This document shows, piece after piece, positions 1-6,726 of a DNA stretch of 30,904 bases. Numbering within the stretch: position 1 is the stretch's first letter; each line of letters opens with the position of its first letter. The position numbers and the translations under genes were made by a program. The notes beneath the pieces are model-generated. The model did no database searches and was not told where the DNA came from. It worked only from the letters and a program-made list of their open reading frames with translations. This DNA comes from Leyella stercorea (GTDB taxonomy: Bacteria > Bacteroidota > Bacteroidia > Bacteroidales > Bacteroidaceae): assembly GCF_021531655.1 (NCBI RefSeq), contig NZ_JADYUF010000044.1, positions 1 through 30,904 of the forward strand, read 5' to 3'.

Positions 1-73
1 CTTTTATTGGTTTCATAATTTACTTTTTCTATAAAACGGAAAAATAACCATATTAGTACTGATATATATATAT

Positions 74-145
74 AAATGATTTAGATCACTTACTTATAAA
101 TAATTTAGATCACTTACTTAGAAATAATTTAGATCACTTACTTAG
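74..145. repeat. 24-bp tandem repeat, three copies
   Basis: Three head-to-tail copies of a 24-bp unit occupy 74-97, 98-121 and 122-145. The second and third are identical, and the first differs at two positions. The shared core is TTTAGATCACTTACTTA. The array follows a short TA run (61-73) and the surroundings are very A/T-rich. Three copies without spacers are not a CRISPR array. The repeats could be binding sites for a DNA-binding protein or simply slippage products; the sequence does not decide. Confidence 0.85.
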
Positions 146-289
146 AAATATATTTTTATTTTCTATCTATGCATTTAACTGAAAAACCTTTAATAAACTG
201 TTTTGAACTTTTATAAATGTCTTAATGTGTCTACAAAGTATGCTTCTTTTGCTTTCATTTTTTCGCAGAAGTCTGCATAAGATGTTTAT

Positions 290-451
290 CTATCTGATTT
301 CTGCTGGTTGTGCTTCGCCGGCTTCACCTTCCAAGTTTATGGTGGTTTCCACCGTTGGCTTGGGTGTAACAGGCAGTTCCGTATCACAATAAGCTTGATG
401 CATACTCCCAGTACCGTTTTCAGTACCACCTAACTGATACTGGAGTTTCAT
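290..451 (-). CDS. possible small ORF, 53 codons, unknown function
   Basis: A minus-strand ATG at 451 opens a 53-codon frame ending in TAG at 290-292. The N-terminal part is Gly/Thr-rich (LGGTENGTGS at residues 7-16). The C-terminal half is Pro/Thr/Glu-rich and ends GEAGEAQPAEIR, which looks like a disordered acidic tail. I do not recognise the family. An in-frame stop lies seven codons upstream of the ATG. A second short open stretch in another frame (about 211-280), ending ...AYFVDTLRHL before a stop, has protein-like composition, so the locus may be a decayed, frameshifted remnant of a longer gene. The start codon lies inside the GTACTG repeat cluster. Evidence for expression is weak: no promoter box or ribosome site is visible. 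Confidence 0.22.
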   Translation of the reverse strand: MKLQYQLGGTENGTGSMHQAYCDTELPVTPKPTVETTINLEGEAGEAQPAEIR

Positions 452-524
452 ATAGGTGGTACTGGAGTTTCACTTATATGGTACTGGAGTGTTACTTATG
501 TGGTACTGACAAAGAACTTATATG
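408..524. repeat. GGTACTG repeat cluster: four 22-bp tandem units plus inverted half-units
   Basis: Four imperfect 22-bp units follow one another at 437-458, 459-480, 481-502 and 503-524. Each begins (G/A)TACTG and the middle two begin GTACTGGAGT. Just to the left, CCAGTACC (408-415) and CAGTACC (421-427) carry the same core inverted. The block therefore holds six GTACTG-type cores in both orientations within 117 bp. The cluster overlaps the start of the possible small ORF at 290-451. Regular spacing of about two helical turns suits a protein-binding array, but that is inference. Confidence 0.75.
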
Positions 525-601
525 CATAAAATCAGGCATCCCAATTGGTGTGTTCCTCGTATTTAAGGTAAATTGCATAATTTATGGCTTCTTTTTCAGA
601 A

Positions 602-1351
602 TCAGGCTCCAAAACTTGAATTACTTTTAGCGATGAGTTTTCCTTCCTTCTCCAGTGCGTGCCATATTGAATAACGCGCCTCGGGATTTATACGTTCAAT
701 CTCCTCAAAGACACGTCGCATATCGGTTCGATTGGAAAGTGTTTCGTACGGACAATTCTTTATTTGCTTTTCGTAACCGCACAGCTCTGCATATTCCTTG
801 ATGTCACTCTCCTTCGCAAGACACAACGGACGGATTATTGTCAATGGCATCTTTTTCATCTGCATTACAGCAGGCATCGTAGAGAATGAGCCTTGATAGA
901 ATTGGTTGAGCATGGTGGTATGAATGATGTCGTCCATATGATGGCCGAGAGCAATCTTATTGAAATTGGCTTCTTGAGCGAAGCGAAAAAGTGATTTACG
1001 ACGATGCCATGAGCAAAGGAAGCAGGCTGGTTTGTCCGTCTTTTCTGTTTCTCTGAATTCCGTAGTGACGATGTGTAGTTTCACTCCATGTTCATTCGCG
1101 AAGCTTTTCAAATAGGATGTGTCCGACTCGTAATGGATATTCTTCATGCGTACATGTACAGCTTCCACCTCTATTTGTGGCTTGAAAATACGCTGTCGAC
1201 GTGATAACATATCAAGCAGGCACAACGAGTCTTTTCCACCAGACAATCCGATGAGAATACGATCGCCATCCGCAAGCATAGAGTATTCGGTGAGTGCCTT
1301 TTGAAATTGCCTGTATATCAGATGATTAAGAATCTGTTCGCGTGTTCGCAT
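602..1351 (-). CDS. ttcA: TtcA-like tRNA 2-thiocytidine biosynthesis enzyme (PP-loop ATPase)
   Basis: This 249-residue protein is a PP-loop ATP pyrophosphatase of the TtcA/TtuA type, cytosolic enzymes that activate a tRNA base by adenylation before sulfur is inserted (position 32 cytidine for TtcA). The PP-loop SGGKDS is at residues 37-42. A CxxC pair (C110, C113) and a later lone Cys (C200 in the NCPYE segment) match the three cysteines that hold the [4Fe-4S] cluster in TtcA. GHHMDD at 136-141 is the second conserved nucleotide-site motif. The protein is shorter than the roughly 310-residue E. coli TtcA but has every expected motif. It lies 41 bp downstream of the DUF486 gene on the same strand, so the two are probably cotranscribed. 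The family is certain; the exact tRNA position modified is inferred. Confidence 0.88.
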   Translation of the reverse strand: MRTREQILNHLIYRQFQKALTEYSMLADGDRILIGLSGGKDSLCLLDMLSRRQRIFKPQIEVEAVHVRMKNIHYESDTSYLKSFANEHGVKLHIVTTEFRETEKTDKPACFLCSWHRRKSLFRFAQEANFNKIALGHHMDDIIHTTMLNQFYQGSFSTMPAVMQMKKMPLTIIRPLCLAKESDIKEYAELCGYEKQIKNCPYETLSNRTDMRRVFEEIERINPEARYSIWHALEKEGKLIAKSNSSFGA

Positions 1352-1392
1352 GTATAGTGAAATATAATAAAAGACTGATTATCAAATGCCGT

Positions 1393-1758
1393 TTACTTGA
1401 AAACAAGGTAAACGGCCGCAATAATAAAAACAAATGCAAGCAGGTGATTCCATTTCAACGTCTCACCCTGAAACATAATATTGGCAATAAGTGCGAACAC
1501 GATAAGACTAATGCACTCTTGTACCACTTTCAACTGAACGAGCGAAAACGGGCCTCCATTTCCTTGGAAACCGATGCGATTGGCTGGTACCTGACAGCAA
1601 TACTCAAAAAATGCTATTCCCCATGAGAAAATAATGACACCTATCAATGGCCAATGGCTTGACACGCCTGTCTGCTGAAGCTTCAAATGGCCATACCATG
1701 CCAATGTCATGAAAATATTAGAGAGAATAAGTAGAATAATGGTGTAGAATCCTGACAT
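1393..1758 (-). CDS. DUF486 family small membrane protein (DMT superfamily)
   Basis: This 121-residue, strongly hydrophobic protein has four likely membrane helices (about residues 4-22, 37-53, 80-97 and 103-120). The FMTLAWYGHLK segment at residues 16-26 and the QVPANRIGF segment near residue 60 are hallmarks of DUF486, a compact relative of the drug/metabolite transporter superfamily. No substrate is known for the family. The gene is followed after 41 bp by the ttcA-like gene. Upstream is the strong hairpin that ends the Nfn-like gene; I see no clear -7 box between that hairpin and the ATG, so the promoter is unresolved. Confidence 0.85.
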   Translation of the reverse strand: MSGFYTIILLILSNIFMTLAWYGHLKLQQTGVSSHWPLIGVIIFSWGIAFFEYCCQVPANRIGFQGNGGPFSLVQLKVVQECISLIVFALIANIMFQGETLKWNHLLAFVFIIAAVYLVFK

Positions 1759-1777
1759 ATTAGTTTTTTTTTTATAA

Positions 1778-1826
1778 AAGCCCCACCCCGAACTCTCTCT
1801 ACAGGGATGGGTCGGGGGTAGGGCTT
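1778..1826 (-). terminator. GC-rich hairpin terminator after the Nfn-like gene
   Basis: AAGCCCCACCCCGA (from 1778) can pair, with one extra base and G-T wobbles, with TCGGGGGTAGGGCTT ending at 1826, around a CT-rich loop. T-rich tracts flank both sides: on the minus strand the stem runs into TTTTAT, on the plus strand into CGTTTTT. It sits 13 bp past the stop of the Nfn-like gene and most likely terminates that transcript. Confidence 0.8.
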
Positions 1827-1838
1827 CGTTTTTGTTAA

Positions 1839-4187
1839 TTATCCTTTCAATCTCTCGTCCATGGCTGCAGCCGCTCTACGACCGTCGCCCATAGCGAGGA
1901 TTACAGTTGCTCCACCGCGTACGATATCACCGCCGGCAAATATCTCAGGGCGTGAGCTCTGCATCTGTTCGTTAACAGCGATAGTGTTCTTACGTCCAAG
2001 TTCGAGTCCCTTTATAGAGTTGGGTACGAGAGGATTGGGCGATACGCCTACTGCTACGATTACCTGATCTACCTCGATAGTTACGGTCTTGCCTTCTATT
2101 GGTACTGGTTTGCAGCGTCCGCTTGCGTCTGGTTCGCCCAGTTCCATAACCTGAAGCACGGCAGCCTTTACGGCTCTCTTTTCGTCAGTAATATACTCTA
2201 TTGGATTGTGCAATGTGAGGAAGTTGATACCTTCTTCTTTTGCGTGCTTCACCTCCTCAAGACGTGCTGGCATTTCTGCCTCCGAGCGACGGTATACGAG
2301 TGTCACGTCACCACCAAGACGCTTAGCTGTACGGCAAGAGTCCATCGCGGTATTGCCACCGCCTACAACCAGCACATGTTTGCCTATATTGATAGGGGTA
2401 TCTGTGAGAGGATTGGCTGCATCCATAAGGTTCACACGTGTCAGGTATTCGTTCGACGACATGATGTTCAAGGCATTCTCGCCCTTTATACCCATAAAGT
2501 TGGGTAGACCGGCACCTGAACCAACGAATATTCCCTTGAAGCCTTCTGCCTCAAGCTGATCTGTGGTTATTGTTTTGCCGATGATGCAGTCGGTAGTGAA
2601 TACTACGCCCATCTTCTTCAGGTTCTCAATCTCTACGTCAACGATGCGGTTGGGCAGTCGGAACTCAGGAATGCCGTATTTCAGTACACCGCCAATCTCG
2701 TGCAATGCCTCGAATACGTGTACTTCATAACCCATTTTCACCATGTCGCCTGCAAAGCTCAATCCCGAAGGACCGCTACCTACAACAGCTACTTTTATTC
2801 CGTTCTTTGGTGCCATATCAGGGATGGCGATGTTTCCGCTCTCACGCTCAAAGTCGGCTGCGAAACGCTCCAGATAACCGATAGCTACGGCAGGCTCGTT
2901 CATCTTCAGATGGATACACTTGCTCTCGCATTGTTTTTCCTGCGGACAAACGCGACCGCATACTGCCGGTAGGGCAGAGGTGCTCTTCAACACCTTGGCA
3001 GCAGCCAGGAACTGTCCGCGCTCTATGTTCTTTATGAATGAGGGGATATTGATATTTACCGGACAACCTTCAACACAGGCTGGCTTGCCACAGTCGAGAC
3101 AGCGGTGAGCCTCGCGTACAGCCATTTCCTTTGTCAGACCCTTGTTTACTTCCTCAGTACGTGTAGTTGCACGATATACCGGGTCGAGTTCGGGCATCTG
3201 TACACGCTCTATGGCTTTGCGTTCGGCAGGCTTCATGGCTGCGCGCAACTCCTTTCGCCATTCAGCGTTACGATTGGTGAGTTGCTCTATTGTCTCATTG
3301 GTAGGTTCTACGTCCATGCAAGTGGCGCATCCTGTTGCTTCAACCTTCTTCTCTACACCACGCAAATGTTCCTCGTAGTGTTCCATTTCCTCACGCTCTG
3401 CATCACGGAATGTACCCATACGCTTGAACATTTCATCCCAATCGACAAGTGCTCCGTCAAACTCCGGACCGTCGATGCACACAAACTTGGTCTTACCTCC
3501 AATAGAAAGGCGGCAAGCACCACACATACCGGTGCCATCAACCATAATCGTGTTCAATGAAACTTCAACTGGGATATTGTATTTCTGAGCCATGAGGCAG
3601 CTGAACTTCATCATGATAGGAGGGCCTATGGCAAATACCTTGTCGACATGTTCTTCCTGATTTATGAACTTCTCGATACCAACAGTAACAACGCCCTTTT
3701 CGCCATACGATCCGTCATCGGTCATTATGATAAGTTCGTCGCTGCTCTGACGTACCTCATCCTCAAGAATGACAAGGTCTTTGCTACGTCCTGCAATAAC
3801 CGACAATACTCGGTTGCCCGCAGCTTTCAAGGCACGAATGATAGGAAGCATTGGAGCTACGCCAACACCACCACCTGCACATACTACAGTACCGAAGTTT
3901 TCTATATGAGTAGGATTGCCAAGCGGACCTACAACGTCTGTGATATAATCGCCTTCATTAAGACTGCACAGCTTTGTTGACGAAAGACCTACTTTCTGTA
4001 CAACGATAGTTATCGTGCCGCGCTCAATGTCGGCATCGGCAATAGTCAGAGGCACGCGCTCGCCATTTTCGCCAACACGTACAATGATAAAATTGCCAGC
4101 CTTACGGCTTTTTGCAATCAATGGAGCTTCAATCTCAAAAAGATAAACCTTCTCTGAGAATTGTTTTTTCAGTACGATTTTGTTCAT
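1839..4187 (-). CDS. fused NfnAB-type flavoprotein (DHOD-B electron-transfer-like subunit plus glutamate synthase small-subunit-like domain)
   Basis: This 782-residue fusion has two parts. Residues 1-275 are ferredoxin-NADP reductase-like, related to the PyrK electron-transfer subunit: the nucleotide loop CAGGGVGVAP is at 103-112, and the [2Fe-2S] ligands are C222, C225 and C237. Residues 300-782 resemble GltD/NfnB: eight cysteines for two [4Fe-4S] clusters (C363, C366, C371, C375; C410, C414, C420, C424), an FAD Rossmann motif VGSGPSG at 469-475, an NADPH motif VVGGGNTAMD at 607-616, and AGGD at 751-754 in the C-terminal FAD contact. Such fusions are usually annotated as bifunctional DHOD-B/NADPH-dependent glutamate synthase subunits, and by domain content match the two subunits of NADH-dependent ferredoxin:NADP oxidoreductase (Nfn). 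The linker has an extra CATC pair (287-290). No pyrD or gltB is adjacent, which favours an Nfn-like redox role. That role is inferred; the domains are clear. Confidence 0.88.
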   Translation of the reverse strand: MNKIVLKKQFSEKVYLFEIEAPLIAKSRKAGNFIIVRVGENGERVPLTIADADIERGTITIVVQKVGLSSTKLCSLNEGDYITDVVGPLGNPTHIENFGTVVCAGGGVGVAPMLPIIRALKAAGNRVLSVIAGRSKDLVILEDEVRQSSDELIIMTDDGSYGEKGVVTVGIEKFINQEEHVDKVFAIGPPIMMKFSCLMAQKYNIPVEVSLNTIMVDGTGMCGACRLSIGGKTKFVCIDGPEFDGALVDWDEMFKRMGTFRDAEREEMEHYEEHLRGVEKKVEATGCATCMDVEPTNETIEQLTNRNAEWRKELRAAMKPAERKAIERVQMPELDPVYRATTRTEEVNKGLTKEMAVREAHRCLDCGKPACVEGCPVNINIPSFIKNIERGQFLAAAKVLKSTSALPAVCGRVCPQEKQCESKCIHLKMNEPAVAIGYLERFAADFERESGNIAIPDMAPKNGIKVAVVGSGPSGLSFAGDMVKMGYEVHVFEALHEIGGVLKYGIPEFRLPNRIVDVEIENLKKMGVVFTTDCIIGKTITTDQLEAEGFKGIFVGSGAGLPNFMGIKGENALNIMSSNEYLTRVNLMDAANPLTDTPINIGKHVLVVGGGNTAMDSCRTAKRLGGDVTLVYRRSEAEMPARLEEVKHAKEEGINFLTLHNPIEYITDEKRAVKAAVLQVMELGEPDASGRCKPVPIEGKTVTIEVDQVIVAVGVSPNPLVPNSIKGLELGRKNTIAVNEQMQSSRPEIFAGGDIVRGGATVILAMGDGRRAAAAMDERLKG

Positions 4188-4261
4188 GTGTAGTAATCTT
4201 ATTGTTTTAAGTTAGGTTTGATAAAAGGGTATTAGTGTTAAAATATAGAAAAAAAGAAGTC

Positions 4262-4287
4262 AAGGAGTCAGAAATTACTGACTCCTT
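4262..4287 (-). terminator. perfect 10-bp hairpin, serS terminator
   Basis: AAGGAGTCAG (4262-4271) and CTGACTCCTT (4278-4287) pair perfectly around a 6-base loop. On the minus strand the stem is followed by GACTTCTTTTTTTC, a suitable U-rich tail, so it probably ends the serS transcript. Nearer the stop codon, TCAGCAG (4304-4310) and CTGCTGA (4337-4343) form a weaker hairpin. The 156-bp gap holds nothing else recognisable apart from the unresolved promoter of the Nfn-like gene. Confidence 0.8.
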
Positions 4288-4343
4288 TTATTCTTTAATT
4301 CTGTCAGCAGACTAATTAATTTGTCTGAAAATTTGCCTGCTGA

Positions 4344-5633
4344 TTAGAAATTCTTGTCATCGAGCATATCGAATCCGCAGTAAGGAACGAGTACCTTCGG
4401 TACACGGATGCCTTCCGGAGTCTGATTGTTTTCGATAATGGCTGCTACGATACGCGGAAGAGCAAGTGCTGAACCGTTGAGTGTATGACACAACTCTATC
4501 TTTCTTGTCTCAGCATTGCGGTAGCGACAATGCAGACGGTTGGCCTGGTAGCTCTCGAAGTTAGAAACTGATGATACCTCGAGCCAACGCTTCTGGGCTG
4601 CGCTCCATACTTCGAAGTCGTAGCAGATGGCAGATGTGAAACTCATATCTCCACCGCACAGACGGAGGATGTGGTATGGAAGTTCAAGCTTCTTGAGCAA
4701 TCCCTCTACGTGTTCAAGCATTTCGTCGAGCGACTGGTATGAATGCTCTGGCTTGTCAATACGTACGATTTCAACCTTGTCAAACTGATGCAGACGGTTC
4801 AAGCCGCGTACGTCCTTGCCGTACGAACCTGCCTCACGACGGAAGCAAGCAGAGTATGCACAGCGCTTGATAGGCAGATCCTTCTCGTCGATAATCTCGT
4901 CACGGAAAATGTTGGTAACTGGAACCTCGGCTGTAGGGATGAGGTAGAGGTTGTCGAGCTGACACTGATACATCTGAGCTTCCTTATCGGGAAGCTGGCC
5001 TGTGCCATAACCTGAAGCTTCATTGACAACATACGGTGGTTGTACTTCAAGATAGCCGCTCTTACGAGCCTCATCAAGGAAGAAAGCTTCAAGAGCACGC
5101 TGCAGACGAGCCATTTTGCCAATATAAACAGGGAAACCGGCACCTGTAATCTTCACGCCGAGATCGAAGTCGATAAGATTGAACTTCTTGCAGAGGTCCC
5201 AGTGGCAAAGCGCATCTTCGGGAAGGTTTGGTATTTCGCCACCTTCCTTTACCACTACATTGTCGCTTGCGTCCTTGCCTTCAGGAACATCGTCGTTAGG
5301 TATATTTGGAATGGTGCAAAGCTTGGCTATAAGGTCTTTCTCAGCTTGCGCTTTAGTTTCTTCCAATGCCTTGTTATTCTCCTTTATTGCTGCAACCTTA
5401 GCCTTAATTTCGTCGGACTCCTGCTTGTTGCCCTGTTTCATAAGAGCACCAATCTGAGCCGCCATCTTCTTGGCTTCTGAAAGATTTCTATCAAGTTCCT
5501 GCTGTGTCTCACGACGACACTTGTCGATAGCGAGAACTTCATTTATGGCTTCCTCTGCACCTGCAAAGTGCTTCTTGTTCAAGCCTTTGATAACACGTTC
5601 AGTTTCCTCACTGATGAGTTTAAGTGTAAGCAT
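4344..5633 (-). CDS. serS: seryl-tRNA synthetase
   Basis: This class II aminoacyl-tRNA synthetase charges tRNA-Ser in the cytosol. The 429-residue length is normal. Residues 1-105 form the N-terminal helical hairpin that reads the tRNA long variable arm, with heptad-rich Lys/Glu/Ala segments from about 28 to 100. TAEVPVT at 234-240 is the serine-site loop, FRREAGSYGKD at 264-274 is motif 2, and NGSALALPR at 386-394 is motif 3. The gene stands alone: a terminator follows, and it has its own promoter upstream (5691-5722). The start MLTLKLI matches the family N-terminus. Confidence 0.98.
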   Translation of the reverse strand: MLTLKLISEETERVIKGLNKKHFAGAEEAINEVLAIDKCRRETQQELDRNLSEAKKMAAQIGALMKQGNKQESDEIKAKVAAIKENNKALEETKAQAEKDLIAKLCTIPNIPNDDVPEGKDASDNVVVKEGGEIPNLPEDALCHWDLCKKFNLIDFDLGVKITGAGFPVYIGKMARLQRALEAFFLDEARKSGYLEVQPPYVVNEASGYGTGQLPDKEAQMYQCQLDNLYLIPTAEVPVTNIFRDEIIDEKDLPIKRCAYSACFRREAGSYGKDVRGLNRLHQFDKVEIVRIDKPEHSYQSLDEMLEHVEGLLKKLELPYHILRLCGGDMSFTSAICYDFEVWSAAQKRWLEVSSVSNFESYQANRLHCRYRNAETRKIELCHTLNGSALALPRIVAAIIENNQTPEGIRVPKVLVPYCGFDMLDDKNF

Positions 5634-5690
5634 ATGCTAAATAGTTAAATATTAATATGCGTTGTGTATGTTATAATTCTATTCAAGATA

Positions 5691-5722
5691 CAAAATTACA
5701 CAAAAAATCTTTTTACGGCAAT
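5691..5722 (-). promoter_or_regulatory. Bacteroidales-type promoter for serS
   Basis: On the minus strand, TAATTTTG (5691-5698) fits the TAnnTTTG -7 consensus. ATTG (5719-5722) lies 20 bp upstream in the -33 position. The predicted transcript start is near 5685, giving a leader of about 50 nt before the serS ATG. Confidence 0.6.
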
Positions 5723-5828
5723 ATTTAACTCTTGTTTTTTGGGGATGATGGATTATAAAGGTTAATATAATACGGAATGTAAAGAGCAATTAATAATTCA
5801 AGAACTTTTTTGCCAATTGTATAAAAGC

Positions 5829-5869
5829 ATTAATCCCAATCTTCAAGTTGTATGAAGATTGGGATTAAT
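5829..5869 (-). terminator. 17-bp perfect hairpin ending the rplU-rpmA operon
   Basis: ATTAATCCCAATCTTCA (5829-5845) is the exact reverse complement of 5853-5869, with a 7-base loop. On the minus strand the stem is followed by GCTTTTATAC. It lies 34 bp past the rpmA stop and about 200 bp upstream of the serS ATG, so it insulates the two transcripts. Confidence 0.85.
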
Positions 5870-5903
5870 ATGTTTGTTTGGAATAGTTTTTTTTTTATTT
5901 TAA

Positions 5904-6167
5904 TTAAGCCTCAGCTTCGGGTATTACGGAAACAGTGCTCTTGTCGTTACGACCCTTGCGGAAGTTAACGATACCGTCAACCAATGCATAGAGAGTGTCA
6001 TCCTTGCCAATACCTACATTCAAGCCCGGGTTGTGCTTTGTACCACGCTGGCGAACGATGATGTTGCCTGCAATGCACTTCTGGCCACCCCAGATCTTAA
6101 CGCCTAATCTTTGAGAAGCTGATTCACGTCCGTTCTTAGAACTACCTACACCTTTTTTATGTGCCAT
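5904..6167 (-). CDS. rpmA: 50S ribosomal protein L27
   Basis: This 87-residue basic protein begins [22 protein letters not shown], the classic bL27 N-terminus that reaches toward the peptidyl-transferase centre. It has no cleavable N-terminal extension of the kind found in Firmicutes. The [10 protein letters not shown] and [12 protein letters not shown] segments are typical. It is the second gene of the rplU-rpmA operon, 19 bp after rplU, and is preceded by an unusually good Shine-Dalgarno sequence. A 17-bp hairpin terminator follows. Confidence 0.98.
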   Translation of the reverse strand: MAHKKGVGSSKNGRESASQRLGVKIWGGQKCIAGNIIVRQRGTKHNPGLNVGIGKDDTLYALVDGIVNFRKGRNDKSTVSVIPEAEA

Positions 6168-6175
6168 TTCTTGTT

Positions 6176-6181
6176 CCTCCT
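6176..6181 (-). promoter_or_regulatory. perfect Shine-Dalgarno (AGGAGG) of rpmA
   Basis: In the 19-bp gap between rplU and rpmA the minus strand reads AGGAGG, then 8 bases, then ATG. This is a full consensus ribosome-binding site at standard spacing. The other genes in the window show no comparable motif, as expected in Bacteroidia, where Shine-Dalgarno sequences are rare. Confidence 0.8.
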
Positions 6182-6186
6182 AAAAT

Positions 6187-6504
6187 TTAAGCGATTACCT
6201 CTTTGATTGCTATCTCTGTGAACTGCTCACGGTGACCGTTCTTCTTGCGATAGTCCTTGCGGCGCTTCATCTTGAAGACGATAACCTTGTCACCCTTAAC
6301 GAGGGGATTTACAACTTCACATACAACTTTTGCACCTTCTACGGCAGGTGCACCTACCTGTACTGAACCTTCATTGTCAACAAGCAGTACCTTGTTGAAT
6401 TCAACAGTCTGGCCTTCCTGAGCGTCCTTGATGTGGTGAACGAAGAGCTTCTTGCCCTGCTCTGCCTTAAACTGCTGACCGTTAATCTCTACGATTGCGT
6501 ACAT
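6187..6504 (-). CDS. rplU: 50S ribosomal protein L21
   Basis: This 105-residue protein starts [20 protein letters not shown] and carries the [16 protein letters not shown] signature (about residues 79-94) of bL21, a 23S rRNA-binding protein. It is the first gene of the rplU-rpmA pair. Between its promoter (6591-6598) and the ATG is a leader of about 80 nt with a stem-loop, which could be an autoregulatory site. Confidence 0.98.
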   Translation of the reverse strand: MYAIVEINGQQFKAEQGKKLFVHHIKDAQEGQTVEFNKVLLVDNEGSVQVGAPAVEGAKVVCEVVNPLVKGDKVIVFKMKRRKDYRKKNGHREQFTEIAIKEVIA

Positions 6505-6530
6505 TTAAAAAATAATATAAACGGGTTTTT

Positions 6531-6577
6531 CCGTGAGGCGAACAACGTCGTGCTGTTACTTTTTCGAGCCTCGGCGG
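6531..6577 (-). promoter_or_regulatory. structured leader of rplU-rpmA (candidate autoregulatory stem-loop)
   Basis: In the minus-strand leader, CCGCCGAGGC (6577-6568) can pair with GCCTCACGG (6539-6531): five plus three base pairs separated by a small internal loop, enclosing about 28 nt. The structure lies between the -7 box and the rplU start codon, where ribosomal-protein operons often carry a site that mimics the protein's rRNA target. The pairing is visible; the regulatory role is inferred. Confidence 0.4.
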
Positions 6578-6590
6578 ATTAAATCGGCTG

Positions 6591-6598
6591 CAAAGGTA
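6591..6598 (-). promoter_or_regulatory. -7 box of the rplU-rpmA promoter
   Basis: TACCTTTG on the minus strand matches TAnnTTTG exactly. No perfect -33 box is present (TTTC lies 18 bp upstream). The transcript would start near 6585, about 80 nt before the rplU ATG. Confidence 0.55.
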
Positions 6599-6660
6599 CT
6601 AATATTTTATGTAGAAGAAAAATGCAACAGATTATTTTTCATATTGTTTAACAAAATATA

Positions 6661-6697
6661 ATAGAAAAGGTGTGCATAATGTGCACACCCTTTCTAT
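6661..6697 (-). terminator. hairpin terminator of the transglutaminase-domain gene
   Basis: ATAGAAAAGGTGTGCA (6661-6676) pairs with TGCACACCCTTTCTAT (6682-6697), with one mismatch, around a 5-base loop. It lies about 30 bp past the stop of the transglutaminase-domain gene. The minus-strand stem ends CCTTTTCTAT. Confidence 0.75.
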
Positions 6698-6726
6698 TGC
6701 ATTAATATATTAAGCCAATAATTTCA

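Noticed and set aside
74..524. CRISPR array
   Set aside because: The repeats are tandem without unique spacers, too few, and no cas genes are present.
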